A stretch of DNA of 64,000 nt, taken from the NCBI RefSeq assembly GCF_964340395.1, contig NC_135552.1, positions 9,060,994 to 9,124,993 of the forward strand, written 5' to 3'. Positions 29,380 to 46,739 of this stretch are shown here, in pieces (within the stretch, counting starts at the first letter, position 1; each line of letters opens with the position of its first letter). A program made the position numbers and the translations under genes. Under the pieces are notes generated by a model. It did no database searches, was not told where the DNA came from, and worked only from the letters and a program-made list of their open reading frames with translations. The stretch is from Glandiceps talaboti. Lineage: Eukaryota; Hemichordata; Enteropneusta; Spengelidae.

Positions 29380-31130
29380 GTTTGAATCTCGCGCTTTTGA
29401 ATAGCCAATCAGGACGAGCGTTATTCATAAAACTTGACAGGATGTTTTGCAAACAGCAGGGCACCACTTCCCATTAAAGGCCATTCCAACGATTAGATCG
29501 GATGAAGTAACCATTTTCACTGGGTAGCAACATTGCAATTCAAATTGTAAAACATTTAACTGTCTCTGCAAAACATAGTTTCAACGAGAAATTTTATTTA
29601 CCAGTTCTCATGCTTTTTAGCCTTCAAGTTGTTTCTGTCTAGTCTATATATTCGCACGTTTCCGTAATTTATACGAGTTGATTTTGACTGTGACATCGCA
29701 CCACGACGTTGACGAGTCGGCCACGCCTTTGACATGCATGTTTCAACTATCATCTACAAACAACTACAAATCCGTTTGGAATTACTAAACTATTGCTGAA
29801 TAATTATTTCAGGTGACCGAACTTTTGATTTTCACGTTAATAGAAGGATTGAATCAACATCAGTTGAACGAGCAACTTGTTGCTACTGCGCTGCCGAAAT
29901 AAACGTTCGCAATACCACGCTTTCTACGACAATTTAGTCCAAGTTTAGAGGTCACTTCACATCAAGTCAAACATGTGACATCTCATCGGTAATTTCCGGA
30001 TTTACATTCGTAACTATTAGTTTCACGTTATACCCTAACATGGCCTAACTTTAGAACCTTCGCCAAGGTGGATTTTGGCAACTTCCTCCCCACATAGTCT
30101 ATTCAAATCAATTATCATGAAGGTACGTCCTTTAAAAGTTGCGACTACGATTGAACGATCGGCTCTGATCATGTGCACGTACCTACAGACAAGATCACAT
30201 GACGTTACCTACGTATACGTGGTGGAGTGCCGTATTTATATTTGTGTACGATGAATCGCATCGTGTCTAAACAGCTACCCGTCTTGAATTTGGCATTAAA
30301 TCCTAAAACGTAAAGCTATATAGGACGTTTTAAAAACCGAGAGTTGTTGTACAAGTAAATGAGGTAATGTCTACATTAAGTGTAATCAGTAATGACTTGG
30401 CTGGGTTGTACGCTTAATACTAGTATCATCCTAGTCGCACGAAATTGGTTGACACGTGCGTTCGTCATGTACCATCATTTGTAGTTGTGATGACCGAACA
30501 AACGGAAAAAAAGTCTCTTGAATTCAGGAACTTCTGTTTAGGTGTGGGTGAATAAAAAATCATGTTTTCGTAGCATTCATGTGGTTGTTTTTGTCATTCA
30601 TTAATTGTACATCACTCCCTGGTCAGCTGGGTTACTTGGCCATACGGTTATTTCAGAACAACATGCATCTCACTCTGTGTATGTCGGTAAAGTTTCTGAC
30701 TGTCATTTTCAAGAGTAGCAAAATAACATTGCCTCTTTTGATTCCATCTTAGTGTGAATTAAATATTCCTGTAGTGATTTTGACGCACGCAAAAACGAAA
30801 ATCGTAACTCCCCATCCCCAAGGAATTACGTTTGTCGTGCGTCAGTTTTAAAATGACACGGCCCCTCACAAAAACCATGTATAATAAAATAAATAGTTGA
30901 CTCGCTTGCTGGATCTACACTCATACACACATGGTGCCATTTCCTTCAAGTCAAAAGTCTACTTCAAGATCGAATACTGCATGATGATACAAAGAGTGAT
31001 TACGGCCCGGCTGGGTGCCTACTAAAGGCTTCACTGCATGCGTCGGATGTGGCAACTGTATCTCTAAATGATTTTTGAAAGAAGCGTGCTGATTGGTTGA
31101 GAAATCCTTACAATATTGTCCACGTTCAAT

Positions 31131-31264
31131 GGGATTGTAGATTACACAGGTTCAGATGTGGGAAGGCGGCGATCACTCCGAACAAAACAAACGTCACAAC
31201 ACGATGAATAGAGGTAAATAAGGACATCTAGCCGCTTTCACCACATCGGATTTTAATCAGATTG
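31131..31264. repeat. Right TIR of copy 1
   Basis: Reverse complement of 29246-29379. Homology between the two ends stops at CTACAATCCC. Confidence 0.9.
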
Positions 31265-32767
31265 TATGGTAGGTAGAGGCATAGACAGTAGAGGGGAGAT
31301 AATCTAGCGAATTGATTATCGAGATACTACCAACCCCCCAGGGAGTTACGCAAACGTTTACACAGTATTTGAGTGACAGCTGTTTGGACGCTTCTAACCC
31401 AACATTTCGCCACATACCACATGACAACATACATCAAATTTCGCTCCCAGATCATCATAATTTACAAAACAATTCACACAGGCGCCTCTTCTACATATTT
31501 ATAATTCATTTTGGGATACATTTAGAGTAAATGCTCCCGAAATAGCCGTGATTTTGACAGTTTTCTTGGAGCACCCAGGCGATGTTAGGCGTACGAGAGG
31601 CTTTGCATAAATGAGCGTCCCTACTGTAATCCTCCTTTTATAGTCGATACGGGCCTTTTTAATGCTTTGGATTTTTTATTCAAAGTTTGGGGAAAGGAAA
31701 AGGTGGTCAATTATTTTTAATTGTTCCCATGGCCAGTTAACAGTTTAGTAGACTCCCAAGGGACTGTATCAACCACCAGTGCTCACTCACGTGTTATCGA
31801 CCTGAAATGTGGTCAATAAACAGTGGAAAAAGGGAATATTGGAGAGGTGCACCGATTACTCTAACCAATCAGTCGATGATGTAGTAACCTTAGTTATGAG
31901 ACAAAACAATCATCTAAGGGACTGGTGTCTGTCTAGTCCAGGGGTCATGCTCCCTTTATCGTCTCGTATGCTGCATGTTGTTTACCTTTACTACATACCG
32001 TCGTACCCACGTACGCAGATCCAAGTTATGGCAGACAAAAGAACGACGACGAGACCAAACACTGATCAAACCCATTGCCACTGAGGGGTTTCCCTGACAG
32101 AACACGTCGGCGCCCCAAAAGAATTTACTTGAATGTAAAACTTAATTTCTATTCATAGCATAGTTCACTGCCTCTTTCAATTTGAATATAAGTTCTATCA
32201 TCGCTGAGCAAAATACAATGGTACAATCATGGTACAGTCCATACAAAAGGACAATTGAGAAAGTGGTTCAAGCCAACAAACGTGCTTTCGTCGATCCAGG
32301 GTTGATCCAGGGTTGCTTTTTTTTTCATTCTTCTACCGAGATTCAAGAAAAGTGTACCTCGTCCGACAGGTAGGCCATATACGTTGTAGCAGTTTTTTTC
32401 TTGTCTGTGGTCGTAGGCCCTATGGGATCGCTAAATGGAGACCAGCGAGAGTATACCCTAATGACTATACATACGTTGAATTAGTAAATATCGAACACTA
32501 TTTATGACTTTAATTGAGTTTGTTATTTTCCATCATGTTTTGTTTGACCAGTGCAGCGTGCGATTCATGGTTCAGTGGTTTCAAAGGATCATGACCCCGG
32601 GAAAGGTATACATGATTGTACACACTGTGATCAAACATTATTATTAGGAGCCATGCACAGATAGAATTGTATTTACACAACCACAACATATGTCCTAACT
32701 TTGCCTATATATTTATTTGTAGAATTCTTGCATCAAGTTTTGTAATTCGAAAAAGAAACAATTAAGA
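31265..32767. other. Upstream region of ARF gene
   Basis: No coding gene is recognised. At 32722 a good acceptor (TATATTTATTTGTAG|AATTC) precedes the ARF start codon by 46 nt, so the coding sequence probably follows an intron in the 5' UTR. The non-coding first exon could not be placed. Confidence 0.4.
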
Positions 32768-38092
<5,325 letters not shown>

Positions 38093-38719
38093 CAGACTGA
38101 ATATTTATTTACAATTCTAGTTTCTGCCCGCCATCTACTATGATTTTCCATGAAAGAATATAAATCTGTTTTGTCAGTTTAATAGGACCGGGTTTGTTCT
38201 GGGGGATATTATCTGTTAAAACCAAGAACGAATGGCGAACAATTGCAAGATGGCTGAGTTATGTTTATGATATAGGATTACTGAAGTCAGTACAACCTTA
38301 TCCCGGAACCTTATACACTTAAGAATATTGTGGACAACTAGGACAAACTCATGAATGTGAGGAAAAACGCCAGGATGCAACGTCAATCATAACTTAAAGG
38401 GTATTTCATATCGTATTGATCTCCTTTGGTTTTTCGGTTATAAGTGTCATCGTGATCTGTAATAGCTTAGGTGTGTTTTATCAGATTAACTAATTTCTTA
38501 TTATCACAGTGTATTTTGTTATCAGCGTTTCTGTGGTAATATTAGACTTGTTGTTCCTTGGGAAGTTTAGTACATTTTGGTGATTTGATGTATAGTACAT
38601 AATATGTGTAAGTATTCATGTGATAGAACTAGTGATCAGACCAGAATTCTACATTTGCTCACTGTTTATACTGGTCAACGTAACATTTTTGTGTGTTATA
38701 TATGAGCCCAAGGTTAAAT

Positions 38720-38725
38720 ATTAAA
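38720..38725 (+). terminator. Possible polyadenylation signal of ARF
   Basis: ATTAAA about 630 nt after the stop, followed by a GT-rich stretch (GTCATGTGGTACGTG, then TTTGTTTTTT). Confidence 0.35.
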
Positions 38726-38984
38726 ATAATGGTATAATGTCATGTGGTACGTGAAGATCTATAACAAGTTTGTTTTTTACTTTTGTAAAACACATCCTGA
38801 TACACTGCGTTTCTACAATGTACCTGGATGGAAGTATGTTGTGTGTGAACGTAAGTGTATTTTTGTGCGATGTTATGGTGTACTGTGTGGTTTGTACCAA
38901 ATCTAGTCACGGTTTAAATGTGAAGATATCAATCAGTTGTGATAAAAATCGTAGTGTTACATTTGTACTTATTGAGAATTATAT

Positions 38985-38985
<1 letters not shown>

Positions 38986-39048
<63 letters not shown>
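38986..39048. repeat. (AG)n microsatellite
   Basis: About 31 uninterrupted units. Confidence 0.95.
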
Positions 39049-39052
<4 letters not shown>

Positions 39053-39263
39053 ATGAATACGAACCCTAAAATATCAAAGACTTGACATTCACTCATTTGT
39101 CGTTACCAAGAGATAGATGCATTAGCGCGTTCCTGTCCATTTTAATTACTCTGGCGTCGTGTTTAATTAACGTCTGTTAGTAGTGTACGTTAACAGTTTG
39201 GACTTATTGCTTTTTGGGATTGAAGCAAGATCGACTTGGAACATTTCACCCCATTCATTAATG

Positions 39264-39342
<79 letters not shown>
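39264..39342. repeat. (GTCT)n microsatellite
   Basis: About 19 uninterrupted units. Confidence 0.95.
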
Positions 39343-39343
<1 letters not shown>

Positions 39344-40581
39344 CTTCCCTCGATTGATCGTCCGATACATACATAAATACATGCATCCGCCTGTCCGCCT
39401 GAACACATAAAGGAAAAGGTAAGCCTCTTGTTACATGTGGAGTTTTGTCGTTTTCAAATCATAGGCATCTTTTTTATTCACGGACGAGGTTCATGAAATA
39501 TTTTCTCTTTTGTGGAGACACATGCACACGTCCGCACAATATCGCCCTCTACATAATGAAACAGTTACGTAGATGCTATTCGTTTATTTATGTAGTCTTT
39601 TCACGATACAACTGATGGCATTGATCATGATCTTCATTTATACTTATCAAATATTCCATTTTCATTCAAATGAAATGACATTTTATTTGAACGGGAAAAT
39701 GTACAAAATAATAGGATATCGTGTGTCATCTTTCGTAGTAAGGTAATAAGTACACGTCGTGAGAAAAGGTAATGTATGTATGCATGTCAACTTGAATAAT
39801 AGTCTGCTTAGCTTATTCATGGCAATCTCGACTCGAAAGAGTGTACTAATATTTAAGATGAGCTCTAGTTGCAATTTAAATGGAAACTTTACACAACACG
39901 TCACTAATGGGGAAACGTGTCGAATTGTTATTATGACAAATATGATGATTTCTAGTACATGTAAGATGTAGAGATGTGGGTTTGGGGGAGTAACTAATGA
40001 CCTACATTGAAATGAATAATTCTCGGTAAGGATGTTTACTTTATTCATGTGTATGTCTTCAGAGGCTATCAAGTTTATTGTCACGTTGTTTGCTTTAAAA
40101 ACTAAAAATGAGTGTGTTTGTATTGGGTGAACACACGATTTTTCTTTACTTCAATGGAATATTCTATGAAAAATTTAACTTGACAACAAAGTGCAGGGAT
40201 TTCCTTTAATTGTGTTTTTACATGTTTTAGATTCATTGGAATTCAAACATTAATTCGACAAAATTCTATGCTCTTATCATCTCTTGTTCCTTTATATTAT
40301 TGACAGTAACTGAGTGAGGTACTATAAATCATAAAAAACACACAAAATCCAAATGATTGCAGGCAGTGCATACGAGAGCGGCACATTGCGTATTAAGGAT
40401 GTCAGAGAAAAAATCCCAGTCTTTCTCTTTTTCAACATCGGATCAAAATTGAAAGACTTTAGTACCATGTACTGAATAATTTAAATTTTTAATTTGTATA
40501 CGACATCGAAATAGCTACTATTTTGACAGGACAAAACTAGAGTTTAATACTGTATCAACTTTATATCAAAGGGGGAACGAC

Positions 40582-40591
40582 ACTCGAGAAC
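40582..40591. repeat. Target-site duplication, left
   Basis: ACTCGAGAAC, directly repeated at 42612-42621 on the other side of the TIR element. Confidence 0.92.
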
Positions 40592-42611
40592 CAATCTGAT
40601 TAAAATCCGATGTGGTGAAAGCGGCTAGATGTCCTTATTTACCTCTATTCATCGTGTTGTGACGTTTGTTTTGTTCGGAGTGATCGCCGCCTTCCCACAT
40701 CTGAACCTGTGTAATCTACAATCCCATTGAACGTGGACAATATTGTAAGGATTTCTCAACCAATCAGCACGCTTCTTTCAAAAATCATTTAGAGATACAA
40801 TTGCCACATCCGACGCATGCAGTGAAGCCTTTAGTAGGCACCCAGCCGGGCCGTAATCACTCTTTGTATCATCATGCAGTATTCGATCTTGAAGTAGACT
40901 TTTGACTTGAAGGAAATGGCACCATGTGTGTATGAGTGTAGATCCAGCAAGCGAGTCAACTATTTATTTTATTATACATGGTTTTTGTGAGGGGCCGTGT
41001 CATTTTAAAACTGACGCACGACAAACGTAATTCCTTGGGGATGGGGAGTTACGATTTTCGTTTTTGCGTGCGTCAAAATCACTACAGGAATATTTAATTC
41101 ACACTAAGATGGAATCAAAACAGGCAATGTTATTTTGCTACTCTTGAAAATGACAGTCAGAAACTTTACCGACATACACAGAGTGCCGGAGATGCATGTT
41201 GTTCTGAAATAACCGTATGGCCAAGTAACCCAGCTGACCAGGGAGTGATGTACAATTAATGAATGACAAAAACAACCACATGAATGCTACGAAAACATGA
41301 TTTTTTATTCACCCACACCTAAACAGAAGTTCCTGAATTCAAGAGACTTTTTTTCCGTTTGTTCGGTCATCACAACTATAAATGATGGTACATGACGAAC
41401 GCACGTGTCAACCAATTTCGTGCGACTAGGATGATACTAGTATTAAGCGTACAACCCAGCCAAGTCATTACTGATTACACTTAATGTAGACATTACCTCA
41501 TTTACTTGTACAACAACTCTCGGTTTTTAAAACGTCCTATATAGCTTTTACGTTTTAGGATTTAATGCCAAATTCTAGACGGGTAGCTGTTTAGACACGA
41601 TGCGATTCATCGTACACAAATATAAATACGGCACTCCACCACGTGTACGTAGGTAACGTCATGTGATCTTGTCTGTAGGTACGTGCACATGATCAGAGCC
41701 GATCGTTCAATCGTAGTCGCAACTTTTAAAGGACGTACCTTCATGATAATTGATTTGAATAGACTATGTGGGGAGGAAGTTGCCAAAATCCACCTAGGCG
41801 AAGGTTCTAAAGTTAGGCCATGTTAGGGTATAACGTGAAACTAATAGTTACGAATGTAAATCCGGAAATTACCGATGAGATGTCACATGTTTGACTTGAC
41901 GTGAAGTGACCTCTAAACTTGGACTAAATTGTCGTAGATAGCGTGGTATTGCGAACGTTTATTTCGGCAGTAGCAACAAGTTGCTCGTTCAACTGATGTT
42001 GATTCAATCCTTCTATTAACGTGAAAATCAAAAGTTCGGTCACCTGAAATAATTATTCAGCAATAGTTTAGTAATTCCAAACGGATTTGTAGTTGTTTGT
42101 AGATGATAGTTGAAACATGCATGTCAAAGGCGTGGCCGACTCGTCAACGTCGTGGTGCGATGTCACAGTCAAAATCAACTCGTATAAATTACGGAAACGT
42201 GCGAATATATAGACTAGACAGAAACAACTTGAAGGCTAAAAAGCATGAGAACTGGTAAATAAAATTTCTCGTTGAAACTATGTTTTGCAGAGACAGTTAA
42301 ATGTTTTACAATTTGAATTGCAATGTTTGCTACCCAGTGAAAATGGTTACTTCATCCGATCTAATCGTTGGAATGGCCTTTAATGGGAAGTGGTGTCCTG
42401 CTGTTTGCAAAACATCCTGTCAAGTTTTATGAATAACGCTCGTCCTGATTGGCTATTTAAAAGCGCGAGATTCAAACGGGATTGTAGATTACACCGGTTC
42501 AGATGTGGGAAGGCGGCGATCACTCCGAACAAAACAAACGTCACAACACGATGAATAGAGGTAAATAAGGACATCTAGCCGCTTTCACCACATCGGATTT
42601 TAATCAGATTG
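40592..42611 (-). mobile_element. 2.02-kb TIR element, copy 2 (inverted)
   Basis: Same element as 29246-31264 but in the opposite orientation: its right end reads, reverse complemented, as the left end of copy 1 (GAACCGGTG TIR variant). It has 134-bp TIRs, no transposase ORF and a perfect 10-bp target-site duplication. Long TIRs with a 9-10-bp duplication are typical of Mutator-like elements, so a non-autonomous MULE is the best guess. Few base differences between the copies indicate recent activity or gene conversion. Confidence 0.92.
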
Positions 42612-42621
42612 ACTCGAGAAC
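42612..42621. repeat. Target-site duplication, right
   Basis: ACTCGAGAAC, identical to 40582-40591. Confidence 0.92.
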
Positions 42622-43414
42622 ATAAAGGCATACATTTAGGGTTCTGGGATCTCGGAGTCATTTCATGATTTCACATCACACTAATCTTACTTGATTGCCA
42701 AGAAACACCAAATTGAAACTCTTTTTCACCTTTGTTGTTCTTGTATAACATTGGTACACTGTTGCATTATGGGTCTTAGCAAACATGAATATGTATACTC
42801 AGATGAGCAATGAATATTCATGACTCCGAAGGTCTTATTACTTTCAGATAAATAGTCATGAATATGCAACGTTCATGACGGCGTTCATCTAATAAATCTT
42901 TATGTTAATGAGGCAACAGTGTACAACAGCTAGAACAATAGCGGTGAAAATAGTTTGAATTTATGTACTGTCGGAAAACATGAAATGATTTCAGAACCCA
43001 AAATTGGAAAATACCTATATCATCTGGAGTGGCATTTTGATGACTGGTCGTATCGTCGATATCATTTCCAATCGACAAATTCAGAAAGTCATTAGATCGA
43101 AAAAGGAAAGCCAAGAGTTTGTAAATACGTAAATTACAAGATTTTTTGTATGTGCCTCGGGAAAAAGTTTGTATTTGAATAATCGTCTGCTGAAGTGGCA
43201 TATTTTAATCAAAGGCTATCTTAATTTATAATTTTTTTTGTGTAATGAGAAAAAATAATCACTAGAACACACCAAACTATTTCAAAAGAATGATAAAATC
43301 GTTCAGATACTGAATGTAACGTCATACAAATGTAAAGATGTGCGTAAGAAACTAATAATATGTGTGTTTTATGTGAAAATGGTCTCTGGTAAGATTTTAA
43401 GTTACTCATGATGA

Positions 43415-43489
43415 TCATTTCATATCTTGGTGCATCAGTTGATAGAGACGTCCATACAACATCTTTTCTGATGCTAGTTTCTGGACACT
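43415..43489 (-). CDS. GABBR2-like exon 17 (terminal)
   Basis: Strong acceptor CACTTCTTTCAG|AGT in the right phase; SVQKLASEKMLYGRLYQLMH then QDMK and TGA, continuing the heptad pattern of RLRNKLDE. Chosen on phase, acceptor quality and coiled-coil fit, not on a family match. Confidence 0.6.
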   Translation of the reverse strand, partial: SVQKLASEKMLYGRLYQLMHQDMK

Positions 43490-45362
43490 CTGAAAGAAGT
43501 GAAAACAGGATACATTTGTACAATGATTTGGCCATGCATTCAGATCAGGTGTCGAGATCGAACATAAGATTATTCAATCATTTCAGAAATACTTAATCAA
43601 ATTACAGTTTCTCCCACAACAGTTGATTTCGTTTGAAACATTATAACATTACGATTGTCTTCCGGCATTGTTAGAACAGTTGATTGCATAGTAGGGTTTT
43701 GAGTTCTGTCAACTGCAAGTTATGAATAAGTTAGTACAATACTAGAAGTATCATTTAAATATGTAGCGAACCGCCCTAATACGAATACACTCAGCTTGTG
43801 CGCCTTTAATTCAGGCGTTCCTGTAACAGACGCATGCGCACAACTCGATTTACGCACAAAACACGCGTGTCCTATAGTTACATGCTAAAAAAAACCCCGT
43901 CCATTCCCAAACACTACTAGCTAGGATTACGTATTTTAGTTTATATGACATCTCAGATTTTAGTTACTTGGGTATATATATTGGGTATAAGTCTTATTTA
44001 GGTAAAGAATTATTAATCTAGAAAAGTCAAGATATTATGTGTTCGTCAACTTTTCAAGCATTGCCACCTGTTATCAAAGCCAAAAGAAGCATGATAGTAA
44101 AACCCATGAAGTATGACGAATGTTTCCGTACAATGGTTTAAATTACGGTCCAGATGGTCCTGCCTCATATTACAAATACATCAACGCTTTTATTTACAAA
44201 ACCCCCTAAAACCCCCCAAACGTATGTACGCATGGGAATATGAAACCTGAAGCAAACATCGTCTTGCTCTACGTGCTCCATTTTATCGTTTGACTCAACA
44301 AAAATCTGGCCAACAAATATCATATTTGTCGATTAAGATGATTCAATGTAGTACAGTTAGTGAGATTTTTGTCGAGCTAGACATCGTTTTGTTGCAAGTT
44401 TCGTGATTTTAGTTGTTGGATCGATGCGTTTGTTATTGTAGATATGTTATAGTAGCAGTTTTGAACAAAATCATTTCTATATATCTTAAAAAGCATATCA
44501 TTGAAAAGGATGATTTTACATACCTCGTCTAATTTGTTCCTTAGACGATCTATACTGGTTGTCTCTGTAGCTGTTTTCATCTGGTATTGCATAATGCTAG
44601 TCTTAACTTCGTCTGGATTTCGTCTCAGCGTAATAATCTACAAATGTGACAGATTTCTCAAAATTGAAAGAGTAAAGGCAATCGCCCTAACGATAACGAA
44701 TGAATGAATGTGCTCTAATTCTGTCGAGTCATCAAATCGAACAAAATAGTGTCAATTACACTTTATCGACGAAAATATACATTTTACTACAATTACTGCA
44801 CATTTATGTATTCGCGTACCTACATCAAAACGCATACATTTATCGGGCACTATTTACACGTATACATGTTCCAGCATCTGTGTGGGTATATTCTTAAATC
44901 CTTTTCATCTCTTTTCAAAATCGCAAATATTTTGCGATTAAATAGCTGTCAGATAGCAAATGATCATGATATGTAAAGAAAAATGTCGCAAGCGCACACA
45001 ATACTTAATAGTATGTGTACATTGAGTGAACCAATTTGCCAACCATTGTTATTTTATCTTCTGTCATGGAAAAGCAGGGATCTACACAAACCAGTGATTA
45101 ATTATAAGCTTTATACGCAGACATAATGTATTGATAACCTACCAAAGGGACAAATGCTGTGCAGAGGACAACACTTGTTGCAAGGAATATGGCAAAGCCA
45201 GTAAATGCGAACAAAAAACTGACATCATCAATGAAATACTGGACAGGTGCAGAGATAAATGCTACCAAAGCTACCACATAAATGGATAAGGCAATTTGCC
45301 GACCTGAAATATCAATTAAAAGAAACATCAAACAATTTCAATCGTCGACATGTGAAATCGTT

Positions 45363-45427
<65 letters not shown>

Positions 45428-46706
45428 ATGGAAAGCCGGTTTGGACCGTCGTTTTTTTTTGGGTTTCTTTTCTTCATTTGTTAAAACATTTTTTCATGCA
45501 CCGAATACTAATGCTATCGTATTGTATCGTATTATATGTTGAGTGTTCACATGGAAATTTTAAAAAGTCTGATCCTGGATAGTCTTATGTATCTTCTTAA
45601 TGTTTTATATCAATTCGTGTAGTTCAGGTTCTGTGCCATCAAAAACATACGGATCTCATCTCTAAATGAAGTGGTTAACATACTTAGACCGGGAAATATA
45701 CAGAGGTCAAAGTCCGGATATCCAAACGCACACAAAGTCAACAGATACGTTTCAATTCTACACATAGAAACATGTCACTCAAAATGTTCAATGGTTTTTT
45801 CAAAGGAGAAATTCAAACAATACATTTGAAGATGCAATAACAAGCAGAGACTTTAACATGAAAACAGGAACATGAATTACTGAAACTAGGTTACAACACA
45901 CAAAAAAACATACAAATCAACATTAATTAGTTTTGTATGAGCATAGCACTTCTATTAGTGTATTTATTACATTGATTGATTTTGATTGAAAATAATTATC
46001 TTAATGATAGGTGATGATTTTGTGGGAATTGAAAAGTGTCTGTTGCTTCTGCGTGCATTTGTATATCAAAAGGCTACTTTGTTGTATCTTTTGACGTCTG
46101 TAAATTTCCAGGTCAAGTTATGTTTATACCACTGCAGCTGTAAACGAAATTTTCAAACTCCGATGCATCCTGTCAATGTTTTGTATCAGTTCGTGTAGTT
46201 CAGGCTTTGTGCTATTAAAAATCATGAAGATATCATCATGTCTGAATGAATCGAGAGGAATGTATTGTTGCCATGTATATATTGTGAGTTCCAGATCGTG
46301 GACACGGGTGTAGAAGGAAACAATGAAACACAGTAACTACTTGACGTGTTATCACAGCACTGAACTAAGTGTTTCCTTAGATCAGACGAACAACTTTGAC
46401 TTCCAAACAACACATGTACAATCGAATAACAAAATAACGACAAAATAAGAAACGTAAATCGACTATGAAGAAACCGCTCAGGTTTCAAAAAATAACTATT
46501 AAGGCTCAGTTTAAAACTGGTGTCGATGGCGGTAGTGGTGGCGGCAGCAGTGTCTGTAGTGGTGGTTGTGGCAGTGTCTGTAGTCTGCAGTGGTGGCGTG
46601 TGTAACAAGTTTCGTTGTTTCCATTAGCAGTTGTGGACAACGATGTCTATGGGCATCTTCTGTGTAATTTAGAGTTCTCGGCGATGGTCCCAGCCGGTTT
46701 ACTCAT

Positions 46707-46739
<33 letters not shown>

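Larger units (their letters stand above)
29246..31264 (+). mobile_element. 2.02-kb TIR element, copy 1
   Basis: Bounded by CAATCTGATT and AATCAGATTG, the tips of 134-bp terminal inverted repeats. The interior is shared with 40592-42611 in inverted orientation, with only scattered base differences seen. No transposase ORF exists; the 64-codon ORF at its left end is TIR sequence plus a little interior. Flanks (TGTCAATGCT left, TATGGTAGGT right) show no target-site duplication, unlike copy 2. A non-autonomous DNA transposon. Confidence 0.9.
38093..40581. other. ARF 3' UTR and intergenic stretch
   Basis: It contains a possible polyadenylation signal, then GA and GTCT microsatellites. No further gene is recognised; ORFs at 39683-40084 are featureless. 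Confidence 0.5.

Noticed and set aside
29283-29477. 64-codon ORF also found at 42380-42574
   Set aside because: Repeated only because it lies in the end of the 2-kb TIR element. Its amino-acid sequence shows no transposase or other domain.
43221-43535. 104-codon minus-strand ORF overlapping the last GABBR2-like exon
   Set aside because: Different frame from the phase-matched exon 43415-43489; no domain.
46222-46608. 128-codon Thr/Ser-rich minus-strand ORF
   Set aside because: Its end overlaps the Penelope-like remnant in a different frame and its start comes from a trinucleotide repeat.
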